A DNA stretch of 64,000 bases from contig CAMQYL010000015.1 of assembly GCA_947039275.1 (NCBI GenBank), positions 6,189 to 70,188 on the forward strand. Direction: 5' to 3'. The notes beneath the pieces were generated by a model, which was given only the letters and a program-made list of their open reading frames with translations, was not told the DNA's origin and searched no databases. The DNA comes from Amulumruptor sp947039275. GTDB taxonomy: Bacteria > Bacteroidota > Bacteroidia > Bacteroidales > Muribaculaceae. A program made the position numbers and the translations under genes. Below, piece by piece: positions 10,192-18,800 of this stretch (the first letter of the stretch is position 1; every line of letters starts with the position of its first letter).

Positions 10192-10199
10192 TAACTTTG
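10192..10199 (+). promoter_or_regulatory. -7 promoter element (TAACTTTG) of the CDF exporter
   Basis: This is a perfect Bacteroidetes -7 motif TAnnTTTG, placed 45 bases before the ATG at 10244. No well-spaced -33 element is visible. Confidence 0.55.
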
Positions 10200-10243
10200 C
10201 ATCATCAGATGTTGAATATTATAAGTATCAAAACATATAAGTT

Positions 10244-11191
10244 ATGGCACATTCACACGACCACACTCATCACGGACATGACCACTCACATGCACATATA
10301 AGCCATGATGCCAATGGCAAACTTAACCGTGCTTTTAAAATAGGCATATGGCTCAATGTGTCGTATGTGGTGGTGGAAGGCATCTTCGGATTCCTTACCG
10401 ACTCTATGGGACTGCTCTCTGACGCAGGTCACAATCTGAGCGATGTCGCATCGCTGATAATCGCACTGATCGCCTTCAAGGCGGCTCAGCACAAGCCCAC
10501 CGACAATTACACCTACGGCTTCCGTCGTGCCACCGTCAACGCATCTGTGCTCAACGCCATCATCCTATATATCGCAGTAGCATTCATCCTCTATGAGAGC
10601 ATAGAAAAGCTGCTCCGTCCGACAGCCATCGACGGCGGAGTAATAGCCTGGGTAGCAGGAATAGGCGTAATAATCAACGGATTCACAGCATGGCTGTTTA
10701 TGAAGGACAGCAAGCACGACCTCAACGTCAAAGGCGCATACCTGCATATGGCAGCCGACACGCTCGTATCGATAGGCGTAGTCGTGTCGGGTATAATCAT
10801 CGCCTTTACGGGCTGGAACTTCATCGACCCCATAATCGGCATCGTCATCGCCCTACTCATAGCCATAACCTCCTACTCCATGCTCCGCGAGAGCCTGCGT
10901 CTGGCTATGGACGGAGTACCCTCAGGTATCCATATCAGCGACATCCGCGAAGCCATCGGTAAAGTGCCCGGAGTCGAAAGCTGCCACCACCTGCATGTGT
11001 GGGCTATCAGCACCACCCAAGTAGCCATGACCGTCCACGTAATAGTCAAAGACCCCACCCACATCGACCAAGTAATCGAAAGCATCCGCGAAGCCGTCGA
11101 ACCCTTAGGTGTCACCCACTCCACCATCGAAGCCGAAACCGCCCACTGCCACTGCCGCCCCTGCCAATCCACAGATTCCCACAATGCTTAA
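10244..11191 (+). CDS. Cation diffusion facilitator, probable zinc exporter
   Basis: This 315-residue CDF-family transporter has a histidine-rich N-terminus (about ten His in the first 21 residues) and six hydrophobic segments. It shows metal-site motifs HNLSD (His63/Asp67) in the second transmembrane segment and HMAAD (His168/Asp172) in the fifth, then a C-terminal cytosolic metal-binding domain ending in a Cys/His tail (HCHCRPC). The His-Asp site pairs and His-rich loop fit the zinc (ZitB/CzcD) subgroup. It has its own promoter and is not part of the sus operon. The family is certain; the metal is inferred. Confidence 0.92.
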   Translation: MAHSHDHTHHGHDHSHAHISHDANGKLNRAFKIGIWLNVSYVVVEGIFGFLTDSMGLLSDAGHNLSDVASLIIALIAFKAAQHKPTDNYTYGFRRATVNASVLNAIILYIAVAFILYESIEKLLRPTAIDGGVIAWVAGIGVIINGFTAWLFMKDSKHDLNVKGAYLHMAADTLVSIGVVVSGIIIAFTGWNFIDPIIGIVIALLIAITSYSMLRESLRLAMDGVPSGIHISDIREAIGKVPGVESCHHLHVWAISTTQVAMTVHVIVKDPTHIDQVIESIREAVEPLGVTHSTIEAETAHCHCRPCQSTDSHNA

Positions 11192-11233
11192 ATGGCTCCA
11201 ACATCATGTACAAGCCTTATTCCACACATCCTA

Positions 11234-11264
11234 TTGACATGAATCATGGAAATGTGTACTTTTG
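11234..11264 (+). promoter_or_regulatory. Promoter of the small secreted protein
   Basis: A -33-like TTG (11234-11236) and a -7 TACTTTTG (11257-11264) are separated by 20 bases, as expected for Bacteroidetes sigma. It lies 64 bases before the ATG at 11329. Confidence 0.5.
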
Positions 11265-11328
11265 TGATTGAGCGTGATAAATCCAATCATTTACCATCGC
11301 CGTACAACTATCACCAAAATAATGACCC

Positions 11329-11721
11329 ATGCAAAAAGTCATTGCTACCTTATTGCTCTATTTTTCCATAATTGCATCTTCTGCCCAAAGCGAAAGTGTC
11401 AAACCGACATTTGGAGTAGAATTAGACCGCGAAGTGGCTTATGCCATCATTGAAGGGAAAATCCACACTGATGTAATCTTAGAGTTAAAAGCTGCCAGCT
11501 TGGGCGATTTATTCTCCTCTGGTGTAAAGATAATCGTAAAAGATGCTAAGACTGGAAAGAAAATATATAAAAAACGTTTTGCGAACTCGTATCTTTATGC
11601 GTTTTCTAATGGTACCATTCAAGTAGGAAAAGGGAACGCCTTAGCACAGCTCACTCTTTATAAGTATGAAGAATATGGCGGAATATGGATGATGGAAATA
11701 AGACAAAAAGGAATCTATTGA
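11329..11721 (+). CDS. Small secreted protein of unknown function
   Basis: The 130-residue protein has an N-terminal signal peptide (MQKVIATLLLYFSIIASSAQ, likely cleaved after the Ala-Gln region) and a mature part rich in beta-strand-like segments (VKIIVKDAKTGKKIYKKRF, AQLTLYKYEEYGGIWMMEI). I do not recognise a family. Base composition is clearly more A+T-rich than the neighbours, as is the HigBA module next to it, suggesting acquired DNA. It stands alone between the CDF exporter and the convergent toxin-antitoxin pair. Confidence 0.6.
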   Translation: MQKVIATLLLYFSIIASSAQSESVKPTFGVELDREVAYAIIEGKIHTDVILELKAASLGDLFSSGVKIIVKDAKTGKKIYKKRFANSYLYAFSNGTIQVGKGNALAQLTLYKYEEYGGIWMMEIRQKGIY

Positions 11722-11765
11722 ACCTATTTTATAAAGATAGTGCATCCTTTTTCACGATGCGGAAT

Positions 11766-12116
11766 TTATAATACTGCTGCGATGCGGCGGATGGAGGCGA
11801 GACGCTTCATGAAGGAGGCATCTGACTTTGCTATCTGCATGTTATAGGCAGCTTGGATATTCAGCCATACATCAGCTGGGACACCTATCGCTGCCTCAAG
11901 GAGTAACGCAAGTTCGGTATTGACAGCTCGTTTCCCATTGATCACTTCGTTGAGGAATGAGGGAGAAACGCCAATCCGTTCGGCGAGCTTTGATTGCGTC
12001 ATCCCGATAGCTTGAAGTTCATCACGAATCAGTTCGCCTGGATGGGTAGGCTCATATGGAGTGAGATTATTAGCCATCATATCGGATTTTATATTTGCAT
12101 TGGTAATCATAATCAT
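11766..12116 (-). CDS. higA: HigA-type antitoxin (XRE helix-turn-helix)
   Basis: The 116-residue DNA-binding antitoxin contains HPGELIRDELQAIGMTQSKLAERIG and SPSFLNEVINGKRAV, the typical HigA/VapI HTH, followed by PADVWLNIQAAYN. It overlaps the toxin gene by four bases and follows it, the reversed order typical of hig modules. It should neutralise HigB and repress the shared promoter. Several ATG codons near the start (MIMITN..., M13, M14) leave the exact N-terminus open; the first overlaps the toxin stop. Confidence 0.9.
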   Translation of the reverse strand: MIMITNANIKSDMMANNLTPYEPTHPGELIRDELQAIGMTQSKLAERIGVSPSFLNEVINGKRAVNTELALLLEAAIGVPADVWLNIQAAYNMQIAKSDASFMKRLASIRRIAAVL

Positions 12117-12430
12117 TCATAATGGTTTGATAGTTCAACAATATTACAGATAGTCAATGTCGGATGGTCAACGGTTTCCTCCATCGTAAACTCTATCCTG
12201 TATTTGTCATTGACCCTTATTGAAAATAGACCTTTCTTATCACCTTTCAATGCTTCAAATTTGAGAGAATTGAATAGAAACAGCGCCTCTTTATTGGCTG
12301 CAGCTTTTAGGTAGTCAATGCACCGTTTATAGCGTTTGATAACATCCGGCTGAAATCGATGCTTCTTTTCAGTCGACCGACCCTCCGTATAGAGGTTTTT
12401 CAGATACTCCTTATCAAACGTAACTATCAT
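12113..12430 (-). CDS. higB: HigB-type toxin (RelE/ParE-like mRNA interferase)
   Basis: The 105-residue protein has the compact HigB fold pattern: basic N-terminal helices, then LKFEALKGDKKGLFSIRVNDKYRIEF (GLFSIRVNDKYRI is diagnostic) and a C-terminal NIVELSNHYE. Such toxins cleave ribosome-bound mRNA. It is the first gene of the pair and is driven by a well-formed promoter. The module is A+T-rich relative to the surrounding genes. Confidence 0.9.
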   Translation of the reverse strand: MIVTFDKEYLKNLYTEGRSTEKKHRFQPDVIKRYKRCIDYLKAAANKEALFLFNSLKFEALKGDKKGLFSIRVNDKYRIEFTMEETVDHPTLTICNIVELSNHYE

Positions 12431-12452
12431 ATATTAATAAGTAGGTACACGG

Positions 12453-12484
12453 CAAAGTTAATAATAGTTTTACATGTTCACAAA
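12453..12484 (-). promoter_or_regulatory. Promoter of higBA
   Basis: On the minus strand a -33 TTTG (12484-12481) and a -7 TAACTTTG (12460-12453) are separated by exactly 20 bases, 22 bases before the toxin start. This is one of the best promoter matches in the window. Confidence 0.75.
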
Positions 12485-12586
12485 TCAGTGAATAATTTTA
12501 TTTATACTTGTATTTGCTATTCCAGCTACTCACCATGTTCTTGCAGATTATCAATCCTACCTGTGACACTCACAGATAATAATTCG

Positions 12587-12594
12587 TAACTTTG
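12587..12594 (+). promoter_or_regulatory. -7 promoter element (TAACTTTG) of the yczE-chrA-folC operon
   Basis: A perfect -7 motif lies 25 bases before the ATG at 12620. A weak -33-like TGTG (12562-12565) precedes it by 21 bases. Confidence 0.55.
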
Positions 12595-12619
12595 CAGGGA
12601 CTAAAGCATTTTACAGACT

Positions 12620-13378
12620 ATGGGCATAAGTATTGCTACTACACGTAAGGAGAAGGTTTTGTCGTTTGTATGGCAGCATCTGTTGCTGCTGATGTCATTG
12701 AATATGATGACGTTGGGGGTTGCTCTATGTGTCAGGTCGTGTCTCGGCAGCAGCGTGATTTCATCGCTGCCCTATGTTCTCTCACTGGCTGGAGCTGACG
12801 GAGCATCCGTGCCGTCATGGAGCATCGGAGGTTACACCATAATGATGAATTTCATACTGGTATTCTGCCAGATTCTCATCCTCCGTCGCAGATTTGACCC
12901 GATGCAGCTCTTCCAGCTCGTAATCGGCTTTATATTCGGATGGCTCATCGACCTCAACATGTATCTAACCTCAGCCGTAGTATGCGACACGCTGCTGTCA
13001 CAGGCTCTGACACAGCTTGCAGGATGCACGGTCATGGGCATAGGCATCGCTTTCGAGATACGCTGCGGCTCGGTGACCATGCCAGGCGAGGGCATCTCCA
13101 TAGCCATCAGCCAGGTAGTAAAGCGTCCTTTCGCCAAGGTCAAAATCTACGTTGATACCCTCCTTGTTGTGCTTGCCGTGGGCGCATGCTATCTGTTTTT
13201 CGGACGCTGGCTCTGGAATGTCATCGGACCGGGCACCATCTTCGCCATGATCTACGTCGGGCTGGTCGTGAAGTTTATATCCCCTCATATCGGATGGTTT
13301 GACAGCCTGCTGGCATATATCCCCGGCTTCCGCCGCTACATCTTCGGGCTGGCACGTCTTATCTATCATCGCGACTGA
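12620..13378 (+). CDS. YczE/YyaS/YitT-like integral membrane protein
   Basis: The 252-residue protein has about five hydrophobic segments and the family pattern NMMTLGVALCVRSCLGSSVISSLPYVLS, later VMGIGIAFEIRCGSVTMPGEG. YczE-like proteins are multipass membrane proteins of uncertain function. It begins an apparent operon: the chromate-transporter half starts 17 bases later, and the following genes overlap or nearly touch. The ATG at 12620 follows a promoter element closely. Confidence 0.8.
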   Translation: MGISIATTRKEKVLSFVWQHLLLLMSLNMMTLGVALCVRSCLGSSVISSLPYVLSLAGADGASVPSWSIGGYTIMMNFILVFCQILILRRRFDPMQLFQLVIGFIFGWLIDLNMYLTSAVVCDTLLSQALTQLAGCTVMGIGIAFEIRCGSVTMPGEGISIAISQVVKRPFAKVKIYVDTLLVVLAVGACYLFFGRWLWNVIGPGTIFAMIYVGLVVKFISPHIGWFDSLLAYIPGFRRYIFGLARLIYHRD

Positions 13379-13395
13379 CAAACGCTTTTTGGAGT

Positions 13396-14010
13396 ATGAA
13401 ACATCAATTGTGGCGGCTATTTGCCGCATTCTTTAAAATAGGTGCATTTACCTTCGGAGGTGGATGGGCGATGATTTCCATCATCGAGAAGGAGGTGGTC
13501 ACCAAAAACCATTGGGTCGAGAAAGACGAGTTTCTGGACCTGCTGGCGGTGGCGCAGTCGCTTCCGGGCATCCTCGCCGTCAACATCTCGGTGGCTGTGG
13601 GCGACAAGATTCGCGGATTCAAGGGAAGCATCGCAGCATCGGCAGGCACAATACTGCCTTCGTTTCTGATCATCCTCGCCATCGCGATATTCCTCACGCC
13701 TGAAGCCATCAATACCAACCCCGTCCTGACATCGATATTCAAGGGTCTGCGCCCGGCAGTGGTGGCTCTTATCATCGCCCCGGTCATCACGAGCGCACGT
13801 GCCGCTAAAATCTCATGGAAGACGATATGGATTCCAGTGGCGGTGGCTCTGCTTGTGTGGAGCCGCTTGCCCGTGGTCAGCAACCCCATACTCTACATAG
13901 TGCTCGGCGGTCTCGGCGGATATCTCTATCTCCGCCGCCATCACAAGATGCTACGCGCAGCCGACAAACACGATAATGACCCACAACTTGAAAAGGAGGA
14001 CGAACAATGA
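13396..14010 (+). CDS. Chromate transporter, first half (CHR family)
   Basis: The 204-residue membrane protein is a single CHR domain: FFKIGAFTFGGGWAMISIIEKEVV, then LAVAQSLPGILAVNISVAVGDKIRGFKG and repeated hydrophobic helices. Short CHR proteins work as adjacent pairs in place of one long ChrA. This gene overlaps the second half by four bases (ATGA), implying coupled synthesis. Chromate or another oxyanion is the family substrate; the physiological one here is unknown. A charged C-terminal tail (NDPQLEKEDEQ) follows the last helix. Confidence 0.9.
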   Translation: MKHQLWRLFAAFFKIGAFTFGGGWAMISIIEKEVVTKNHWVEKDEFLDLLAVAQSLPGILAVNISVAVGDKIRGFKGSIAASAGTILPSFLIILAIAIFLTPEAINTNPVLTSIFKGLRPAVVALIIAPVITSARAAKISWKTIWIPVAVALLVWSRLPVVSNPILYIVLGGLGGYLYLRRHHKMLRAADKHDNDPQLEKEDEQ

Positions 14011-14579
14011 TATACCTGCGACTCATATGGAGCTATCTTAAGATAGGACTCTTCGGTTTCGGCGGAGGGTACGCTATGCTCGCTCTGATCGAACGCGAGA
14101 TAGTAGGTCCGGGATGGATTTCCAAAAAGATGTTTACCGACATCGTGGCGATTTCCCAGATGACCCCGGGACCCATTGGCATCAACAGTGCTACATATAT
14201 CGGTTATGTCGCCCCGGCGCATACCACTGCAGCCTTTGCCGACAATCCATTGTGGGGCATACTCGGTTCGCTGATATGCACTCTTACTGTGGTGCTGCCT
14301 TCGTATTTTCTCGTCCTCTACACCAGCCACTTCATCCGCCGCCACCGTGACAGCGTCGCCATTCAGGGCATCTTCATGGGGCTCCGCCCTGTGGTGGTCG
14401 GACTGATAGCCTCCGCTGCATTGCTGCTGATGAACGACCAGAATTTCGGCACCGTCGACGCCGACATCATCAAGAGCATCTGCATCTGCGCGGCAGCCTT
14501 CTGCTTGGTATTCTGGACTAAGCTCCACCCCATCATTGTAATCCTCATTGCCGGAGTTGCCGGCTTCCTAATATTCTGA
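14007..14579 (+). CDS. Chromate transporter, second half (CHR family)
   Basis: The 190-residue CHR domain is paralogous to its upstream neighbour: YLKIGLFGFGGGYAMLALIEREIV, then VAISQMTPGPIGINSATYIGY. The FGGGYAML and MTPGP motifs are diagnostic. It starts inside the stop codon of the first half and ends two bases before folC, so it sits within the operon. The two halves most likely form a heterodimer in the inner membrane. Confidence 0.9.
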   Translation: MIYLRLIWSYLKIGLFGFGGGYAMLALIEREIVGPGWISKKMFTDIVAISQMTPGPIGINSATYIGYVAPAHTTAAFADNPLWGILGSLICTLTVVLPSYFLVLYTSHFIRRHRDSVAIQGIFMGLRPVVVGLIASAALLLMNDQNFGTVDADIIKSICICAAAFCLVFWTKLHPIIVILIAGVAGFLIF

Positions 14580-14581
14580 CC

Positions 14582-15883
14582 ATGACCTACCGCGAGGCTA
14601 TAGACTTCCTGTTTGAAAGCACCCCGATGTTTCAAAACATCGGGGCACACGCTTACAAACCAGGGCTCCACACCGTGACAGCCCTCTCCACTGCATTTGG
14701 CAATCCACATCGCCGCCTGCGTACCATACATGTGGCAGGCACCAACGGCAAGGGTTCGACCAGTTCGCTCATCGCCGCCTCCCTGACAGCAGCCGGCTAC
14801 CGCACAGGTCTCTACACATCCCCCCATCTGCTTGACTTCCGCGAACGCATACGCATCGACGGCGAGATGATTTCAGAGGAGGAAGTATGCGGTTTTGTCA
14901 GCAAGTATCTCGATATGGAGACTGGGCTGGCACCTTCGTTTTTCGAACTGACCACCGTCATGGCATTTGACCACTTCGCACGTCACGAAGTGGATATCGC
15001 AGTGATAGAAGTAGGACTCGGCGGACGGCTTGACAGCACCAACATCATCACACCGGAGCTGTCAATCATCACCAATATCTCCAAAGACCACACCGCGCTA
15101 CTCGGTGACACTCTACCCGAAATAGCATCTGAAAAAGCAGGCATAATCAAGCCACGCATCCCGGTGATTATCGGCGAAGCCGATGGCGAAGTGCGCCGTG
15201 TATTCACCGACACCGCAGCCGTGCATGGCTCCCACATCACATTTGCCCAAGACAATCTCCCCTATGCCTCCGCCGAGGCAATGTCAGATGTAATCCGCTA
15301 CACTGCCACCCCCTTCGGTGACATAGACTGCGCTCTGACAGGCACATGCCAGCCCAATAACGCCGCCACCGCCCTCCTTGCCCTGCAATATCTCCAGCAT
15401 CACGATTTTTACAAATTGACGGTTGAGAGCATCAGCCGCGGTTTCAGAGATGTCAACACTCTGTCGGGTCTCATGGGACGCTGGATGACCGTCAGCACTG
15501 CCCCCCACGTCATCTGCGACACCGGGCACAACGCCGGAGGATGGCAATACCTCAGCCGTCAGCTCGCCGATCCCGCACTCGGGCATCTCCACATGGTCAT
15601 AGGCTTCGTCAACGACAAAGACATCTCCACCATCCTGTCCATGATGCCTCGCCAAGCCACCTACTACTTCACCTCCGCAAGCGTGCGCCGCGCCCTCCCC
15701 GCCCACGACCTCCAGCACATCGCCGCCACCCACCACCTCCAAGGCACCGCCTACCCCACAGTCGCCGAAGCCTACACCGCCGCCCTCGCCGCCACCCACA
15801 CCCAAAGCGAAGCAACCATCTTCGTCGGCGGCTCCACCTTCATCGTAGCCGACCTCCTCACCCACCTTGACACCTCAAAGTGA
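14582..15883 (+). CDS. folC: Bifunctional folylpolyglutamate synthase/dihydrofolate synthase
   Basis: The 433-residue Mur-ligase-family enzyme adds glutamate to dihydropteroate and folates. The ATP-binding loop is HVAGTNGKGSTSSLI, followed by TSPHLLDFRERIRIDG, the metal/ATP-binding VGLGGRLDSTN, and a C-terminal domain with CDTGHNAGGWQYL. Length and motif order are normal. It lies at the end of the chromate-transporter operon with two bases of spacing, and its stop overlaps the possible GTG start of the RAYT gene. Confidence 0.95.
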   Translation: MTYREAIDFLFESTPMFQNIGAHAYKPGLHTVTALSTAFGNPHRRLRTIHVAGTNGKGSTSSLIAASLTAAGYRTGLYTSPHLLDFRERIRIDGEMISEEEVCGFVSKYLDMETGLAPSFFELTTVMAFDHFARHEVDIAVIEVGLGGRLDSTNIITPELSIITNISKDHTALLGDTLPEIASEKAGIIKPRIPVIIGEADGEVRRVFTDTAAVHGSHITFAQDNLPYASAEAMSDVIRYTATPFGDIDCALTGTCQPNNAATALLALQYLQHHDFYKLTVESISRGFRDVNTLSGLMGRWMTVSTAPHVICDTGHNAGGWQYLSRQLADPALGHLHMVIGFVNDKDISTILSMMPRQATYYFTSASVRRALPAHDLQHIAATHHLQGTAYPTVAEAYTAALAATHTQSEATIFVGGSTFIVADLLTHLDTSK

Positions 15884-16458
15884 TTTCATCAACACCACCA
15901 TTGCCAAAGCGCAAAAATCTCCGGGCTGAATTTCATGATTATTCTGGAGGAATATACTTCATCACGATATGCACCTGTGACAAACGGCATTATTTCGGCG
16001 AAATAATTGATGGAGAGATGAATAGAACCATACTGGGAGAGATTTTGGAGCGTAACATCACGGATATTTCAACCCATTTTAAGGATGTGGAAATTCCGTT
16101 ATTCGTAGTTATGCCCAACCATTTCCACGCCATTGTATGCATCAACTCCGTAGGGTCGCGACCTGTCGCGACCGCCTCAAATGTTGGACGGCTTAATCAG
16201 ACAGCTCGTCTGGCGGTCGCGACAGGTCGCGACCCTACGATGGTCACACACCATAATTCACGTCTGGCGGTAGTGGTGGGATCTATTAAGGCACATGTGA
16301 CAAGATATGCTGTGCGTAATCATTTACCGTTCAAGTGGCAACCGCGATTTCATGACCATATAATTCGAGACTCACATGATGGTAATAAAATATCCGAGTA
16401 TATAACTAACAATATAGCTCGTTGGGACATTGACCGTTTCAATGATAAAAAAGATTGA
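15880..16458 (+). CDS. REP-associated tyrosine transposase (RAYT, IS200-like Y1 domain)
   Basis: The 192-residue protein has the Y1 transposase HUH motif (VMPNHFHAI) and a downstream tyrosine segment (ISEYITNNIARW). Such single-copy enzymes act on REP palindromes. The frame opens with GTG at 15880, overlapping the folC stop; a TTG at 15901 (giving PKRKNLRAEF) is an alternative start matching the usual RAYT N-terminus. Between the HUH motif and the VGSIKAHVTR segment sits about 30-40 residues encoded by a perfect 28-bp inverted repeat and its loop, kept in frame. Composition is slightly more A+T-rich than folC. It may still be active, given the related palindromes in this window. Confidence 0.88.
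   Translation: MISSTPPLPKRKNLRAEFHDYSGGIYFITICTCDKRHYFGEIIDGEMNRTILGEILERNITDISTHFKDVEIPLFVVMPNHFHAIVCINSVGSRPVATASNVGRLNQTARLAVATGRDPTMVTHHNSRLAVVVGSIKAHVTRYAVRNHLPFKWQPRFHDHIIRDSHDGNKISEYITNNIARWDIDRFNDKKD
16149..16239. repeat. REP-like inverted pair inside the RAYT coding region
   Basis: A perfect 28-bp inverted repeat (16149-16176 and 16212-16239) flanks a 35-nt centre. Each arm has a GTAG foot followed by a small hairpin (GGTCGCGA / TCGCGACC), the same design as the intergenic pairs in this window but with a different stem. It is read through in frame as part of the transposase. Confidence 0.9.
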
Positions 16459-16506
16459 CACATAAAAATAACCATACCGACCGAGTGGACTGTCGCAGAC
16501 TATTGC

Positions 16507-16514
16507 TAACTTTG
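16507..16514 (+). promoter_or_regulatory. -7 promoter element (TAACTTTG) of rmuC
   Basis: A perfect -7 motif lies 24 bases before the rmuC ATG. The -33 region is weak. Confidence 0.5.
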
Positions 16515-16538
16515 TAGATATATAAATTTTGTACCATC

Positions 16539-17936
16539 ATGATCTTAGCGGTAATTATACTGGCGGTAGCGTTAGCTGCCGCTCTCGTCTGGGGCTTCGG
16601 TGCCCGGCAGACTTGTGTCAGGCTTGAGGAGCGGAACAGGCAGGCGGAGGCGGAGGTGGAGCGCGTCCGCGGGGAGGGGCTGGCTGAGATCCAGCGTGTA
16701 CGCGATGAGGGCGAGGCGGAAATAGCTCGCGTAAGGCAGCTTTGCGATGCAGAGGTGAGCCGCACCAAGGCTGACGCACAGCGCGATGTGGCTCGCATAC
16801 AGGCGGATGCCGACAAACGCGAGGCTGAATACCGCGAGCGGCTTGGCGAACGCGAAAAGGCAGAGGCTGAGATGGAGAAGCGATTTAAGGCGATAGCCGC
16901 AGAGGTGCTCAATCTACAGTCTGCCAACATGCGCGAGCAGCAAGAGAGCCGTCTTGGACTGATACTCAAACCGCTGCAAGAGGAACTCAACGGTTTCAAA
17001 AAAAGCATAACCGACAACTACAATGAGGAGTCGCGTCAACGCTTCTCCCTGACCGAACATATCAAGCGCCTCATCGAGACCAACAACTCAATAGGCTCGG
17101 AGGCAAAGGAATTGGCACGTGCACTACGTGGAAGCAGCAAGGTGCAGGGCGACTGGGGCGAAATGATTCTCGAGTCTATCCTTGACAAGAGCGGTCTGCG
17201 TCGTGGCGAGGAATATGAGGTGCAAGCCACCACGGATGCCGAGGGCAAAACGCTGACCAACGAGGAGGGCGCACGTCTGCGCCCCGACGTGGTGCTACAC
17301 TACCCCAACCAGGGCGATGTCATCATTGACAGCAAGGTGTCGCTAAAGGACTATGCCGACTATGTAAACGCCGATGACGAGATGACACGTATCTCCGCCA
17401 TAGACAAGCACGTGAAATCGGTCAGAAAACATATCCGCGAATTGCGTGACAAACGTTATCAGGACTACGTAGGCGCGAAAACCGACACGCGCACCATGGA
17501 CTTCGTGATGATGTTCGTGCCCAACGAGGGCGCATACATGTCAGCTCTGCATGCCGATCCAGGGCTGTGGCAAGAGGGATTGGAGTCACGTGTGCTAATC
17601 GTATCGCCCACCCACTTAGTGTCAGTGCTTAGCATGATACGCCAGATGTGGAATGAGAACCGCCAGAACCGCAACGCCATAGAGATAGCCGAGGCTGCCG
17701 GAAGGATGTACGACAAATTCTGCGGCTTCGTCACCGACATGGAAAAGCTCAAAAAGGGCATCGAAAATATCGACAAAACCTACACCGACGCCATGGGTAA
17801 ACTCTCCTCGGGTCGCGGCAACCTCATACGCCGCGCCGAGGAACTGAAAAACCTCGGAGCAAAGGCAACGAAGCAGCTCGCCAAGATGGCTGAGGCTGAG
17901 GATGACGAGACAGACCAACCGCGGCTGAACGAATGA
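16539..17936 (+). CDS. rmuC: DNA recombination protein RmuC
   Basis: The 465-residue protein has an N-terminal transmembrane helix (ILAVIILAVALAAALVWGF), a long charged coiled coil (about 30-120, with many Glu/Ala/Arg heptads), and the RmuC nuclease-like domain (QGDWGEMILESILDKSGL, RPDVVLHYP, VIIDSKVSLKDYADY, MDFVMMFVPNEGAY). RmuC limits inversions and rearrangements at short inverted repeats in E. coli, which is notable beside a palindrome-rich genome. It is monocistronic between a -7 element and an inverted repeat. Confidence 0.95.
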   Translation: MILAVIILAVALAAALVWGFGARQTCVRLEERNRQAEAEVERVRGEGLAEIQRVRDEGEAEIARVRQLCDAEVSRTKADAQRDVARIQADADKREAEYRERLGEREKAEAEMEKRFKAIAAEVLNLQSANMREQQESRLGLILKPLQEELNGFKKSITDNYNEESRQRFSLTEHIKRLIETNNSIGSEAKELARALRGSSKVQGDWGEMILESILDKSGLRRGEEYEVQATTDAEGKTLTNEEGARLRPDVVLHYPNQGDVIIDSKVSLKDYADYVNADDEMTRISAIDKHVKSVRKHIRELRDKRYQDYVGAKTDTRTMDFVMMFVPNEGAYMSALHADPGLWQEGLESRVLIVSPTHLVSVLSMIRQMWNENRQNRNAIEIAEAAGRMYDKFCGFVTDMEKLKKGIENIDKTYTDAMGKLSSGRGNLIRRAEELKNLGAKATKQLAKMAEAEDDETDQPRLNE

Positions 17937-17942
17937 CCTCCC

Positions 17943-17978
17943 CAGTGCGTTATAATCGTACAAACTTATAACGCACTG
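17943..17978. repeat. Perfect 13-bp inverted repeat before the SDR gene
   Basis: CAGTGCGTTATAA (17943-17955) and TTATAACGCACTG (17966-17978) are exact inverted copies separated by 10 bases. They lie between the rmuC stop and the SDR start, with the right arm ending 5 bases before the ATG. No T-tract follows, so an operator or an RNA hairpin masking the start is as likely as a terminator. Confidence 0.8.
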
Positions 17979-17983
17979 ACAAT

Positions 17984-18793
17984 ATGAAGAAAATAATAGT
18001 CATGGGTGCCACATCGGGCATAGGTCTCAAAGTGGCAGAACGTCTCGCTCAGAAGGGCCACATGGTCGGAGCCGCCGGACGCAAACACGAAGTCCTCAAA
18101 AAGCTCAAAAAGGCATATCCTGACAATATAGAGACCGAAGTCATAGACATAACCGAAAACGATGCACCAAAGAAACTCGATTCGCTGATCAAGAAGCTCG
18201 GCGGCATGGATACCTACTTCCATGTAGCCGGCATAGGCTACGAGAATGCAGCCGTGAACGCCAAAGAAGACCTTCAGACCGTCAAAACCAACGTGGAAGG
18301 TTTCGTCAGAATGATTGACACAGCCTTCCACTACTTCAAGCACCGTGGACAGGGCGGACACATAGCTGCCGTGACAAGTGTGGCTGGTGTGCGAGGCATA
18401 GGATCGCTCGCTGCCTATTCTGCATCAAAGAGCTTCAACCAGACCTATCTTGAAGCTCTTGACCAGCTCTCACATAATCAAAATCTCGGCATCAAATTCA
18501 CCGATGTACGTCCGGGATGGATACGCACACCGCTGCTCAACCCAACACAGGACTATCCCATGACCATGAGCCTTGATTACGCCGCTCCGCGAATCATGTG
18601 CTCACTGCGCCGTCCATGGCGCACCACCTATGTAGACTGCCGCTGGGCAATAGCCGCCACACTGATGCGCCTCATACCCCCCTACCTGTGGCGACGCATC
18701 CGCATCCCCGTCTACACCCTCGCCACCCCAGCCCAAATAGTCGAGAACACACGAGAAACCATAGCCGCCGAAAAGGTCACCAAACCGCAGTAA
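17984..18793 (+). CDS. Short-chain dehydrogenase/reductase
   Basis: The 269-residue Rossmann-fold enzyme carries the NAD(P)-binding GATSGIG (8-14), the NVEG/NAAG-like strand region, TSVAG with the catalytic Ser, and YSASK with Tyr145 and Lys149. The C-terminal region (RPGWIRTPLL, then a basic, hydrophobic RLIPPYLWRRIRIP) resembles membrane-associated classical SDRs. The substrate cannot be read from the sequence. The gene stands alone, with an inverted repeat before it and a REP-like pair after it. Confidence 0.92.
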   Translation: MKKIIVMGATSGIGLKVAERLAQKGHMVGAAGRKHEVLKKLKKAYPDNIETEVIDITENDAPKKLDSLIKKLGGMDTYFHVAGIGYENAAVNAKEDLQTVKTNVEGFVRMIDTAFHYFKHRGQGGHIAAVTSVAGVRGIGSLAAYSASKSFNQTYLEALDQLSHNQNLGIKFTDVRPGWIRTPLLNPTQDYPMTMSLDYAAPRIMCSLRRPWRTTYVDCRWAIAATLMRLIPPYLWRRIRIPVYTLATPAQIVENTRETIAAEKVTKPQ

Positions 18794-18800
18794 TCCCCCC

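Noticed and set aside
15284..15865. 193-residue minus-strand frame inside folC
   Set aside because: Low-complexity Gly/Val/Asp run opposite a well-conserved gene; a composition artefact.
16149..16239. Insertion-sequence ends in the RAYT gene
   Set aside because: The inverted pair has a hairpin REP design, encloses only 35 bases, and has no second element; no IS is present.
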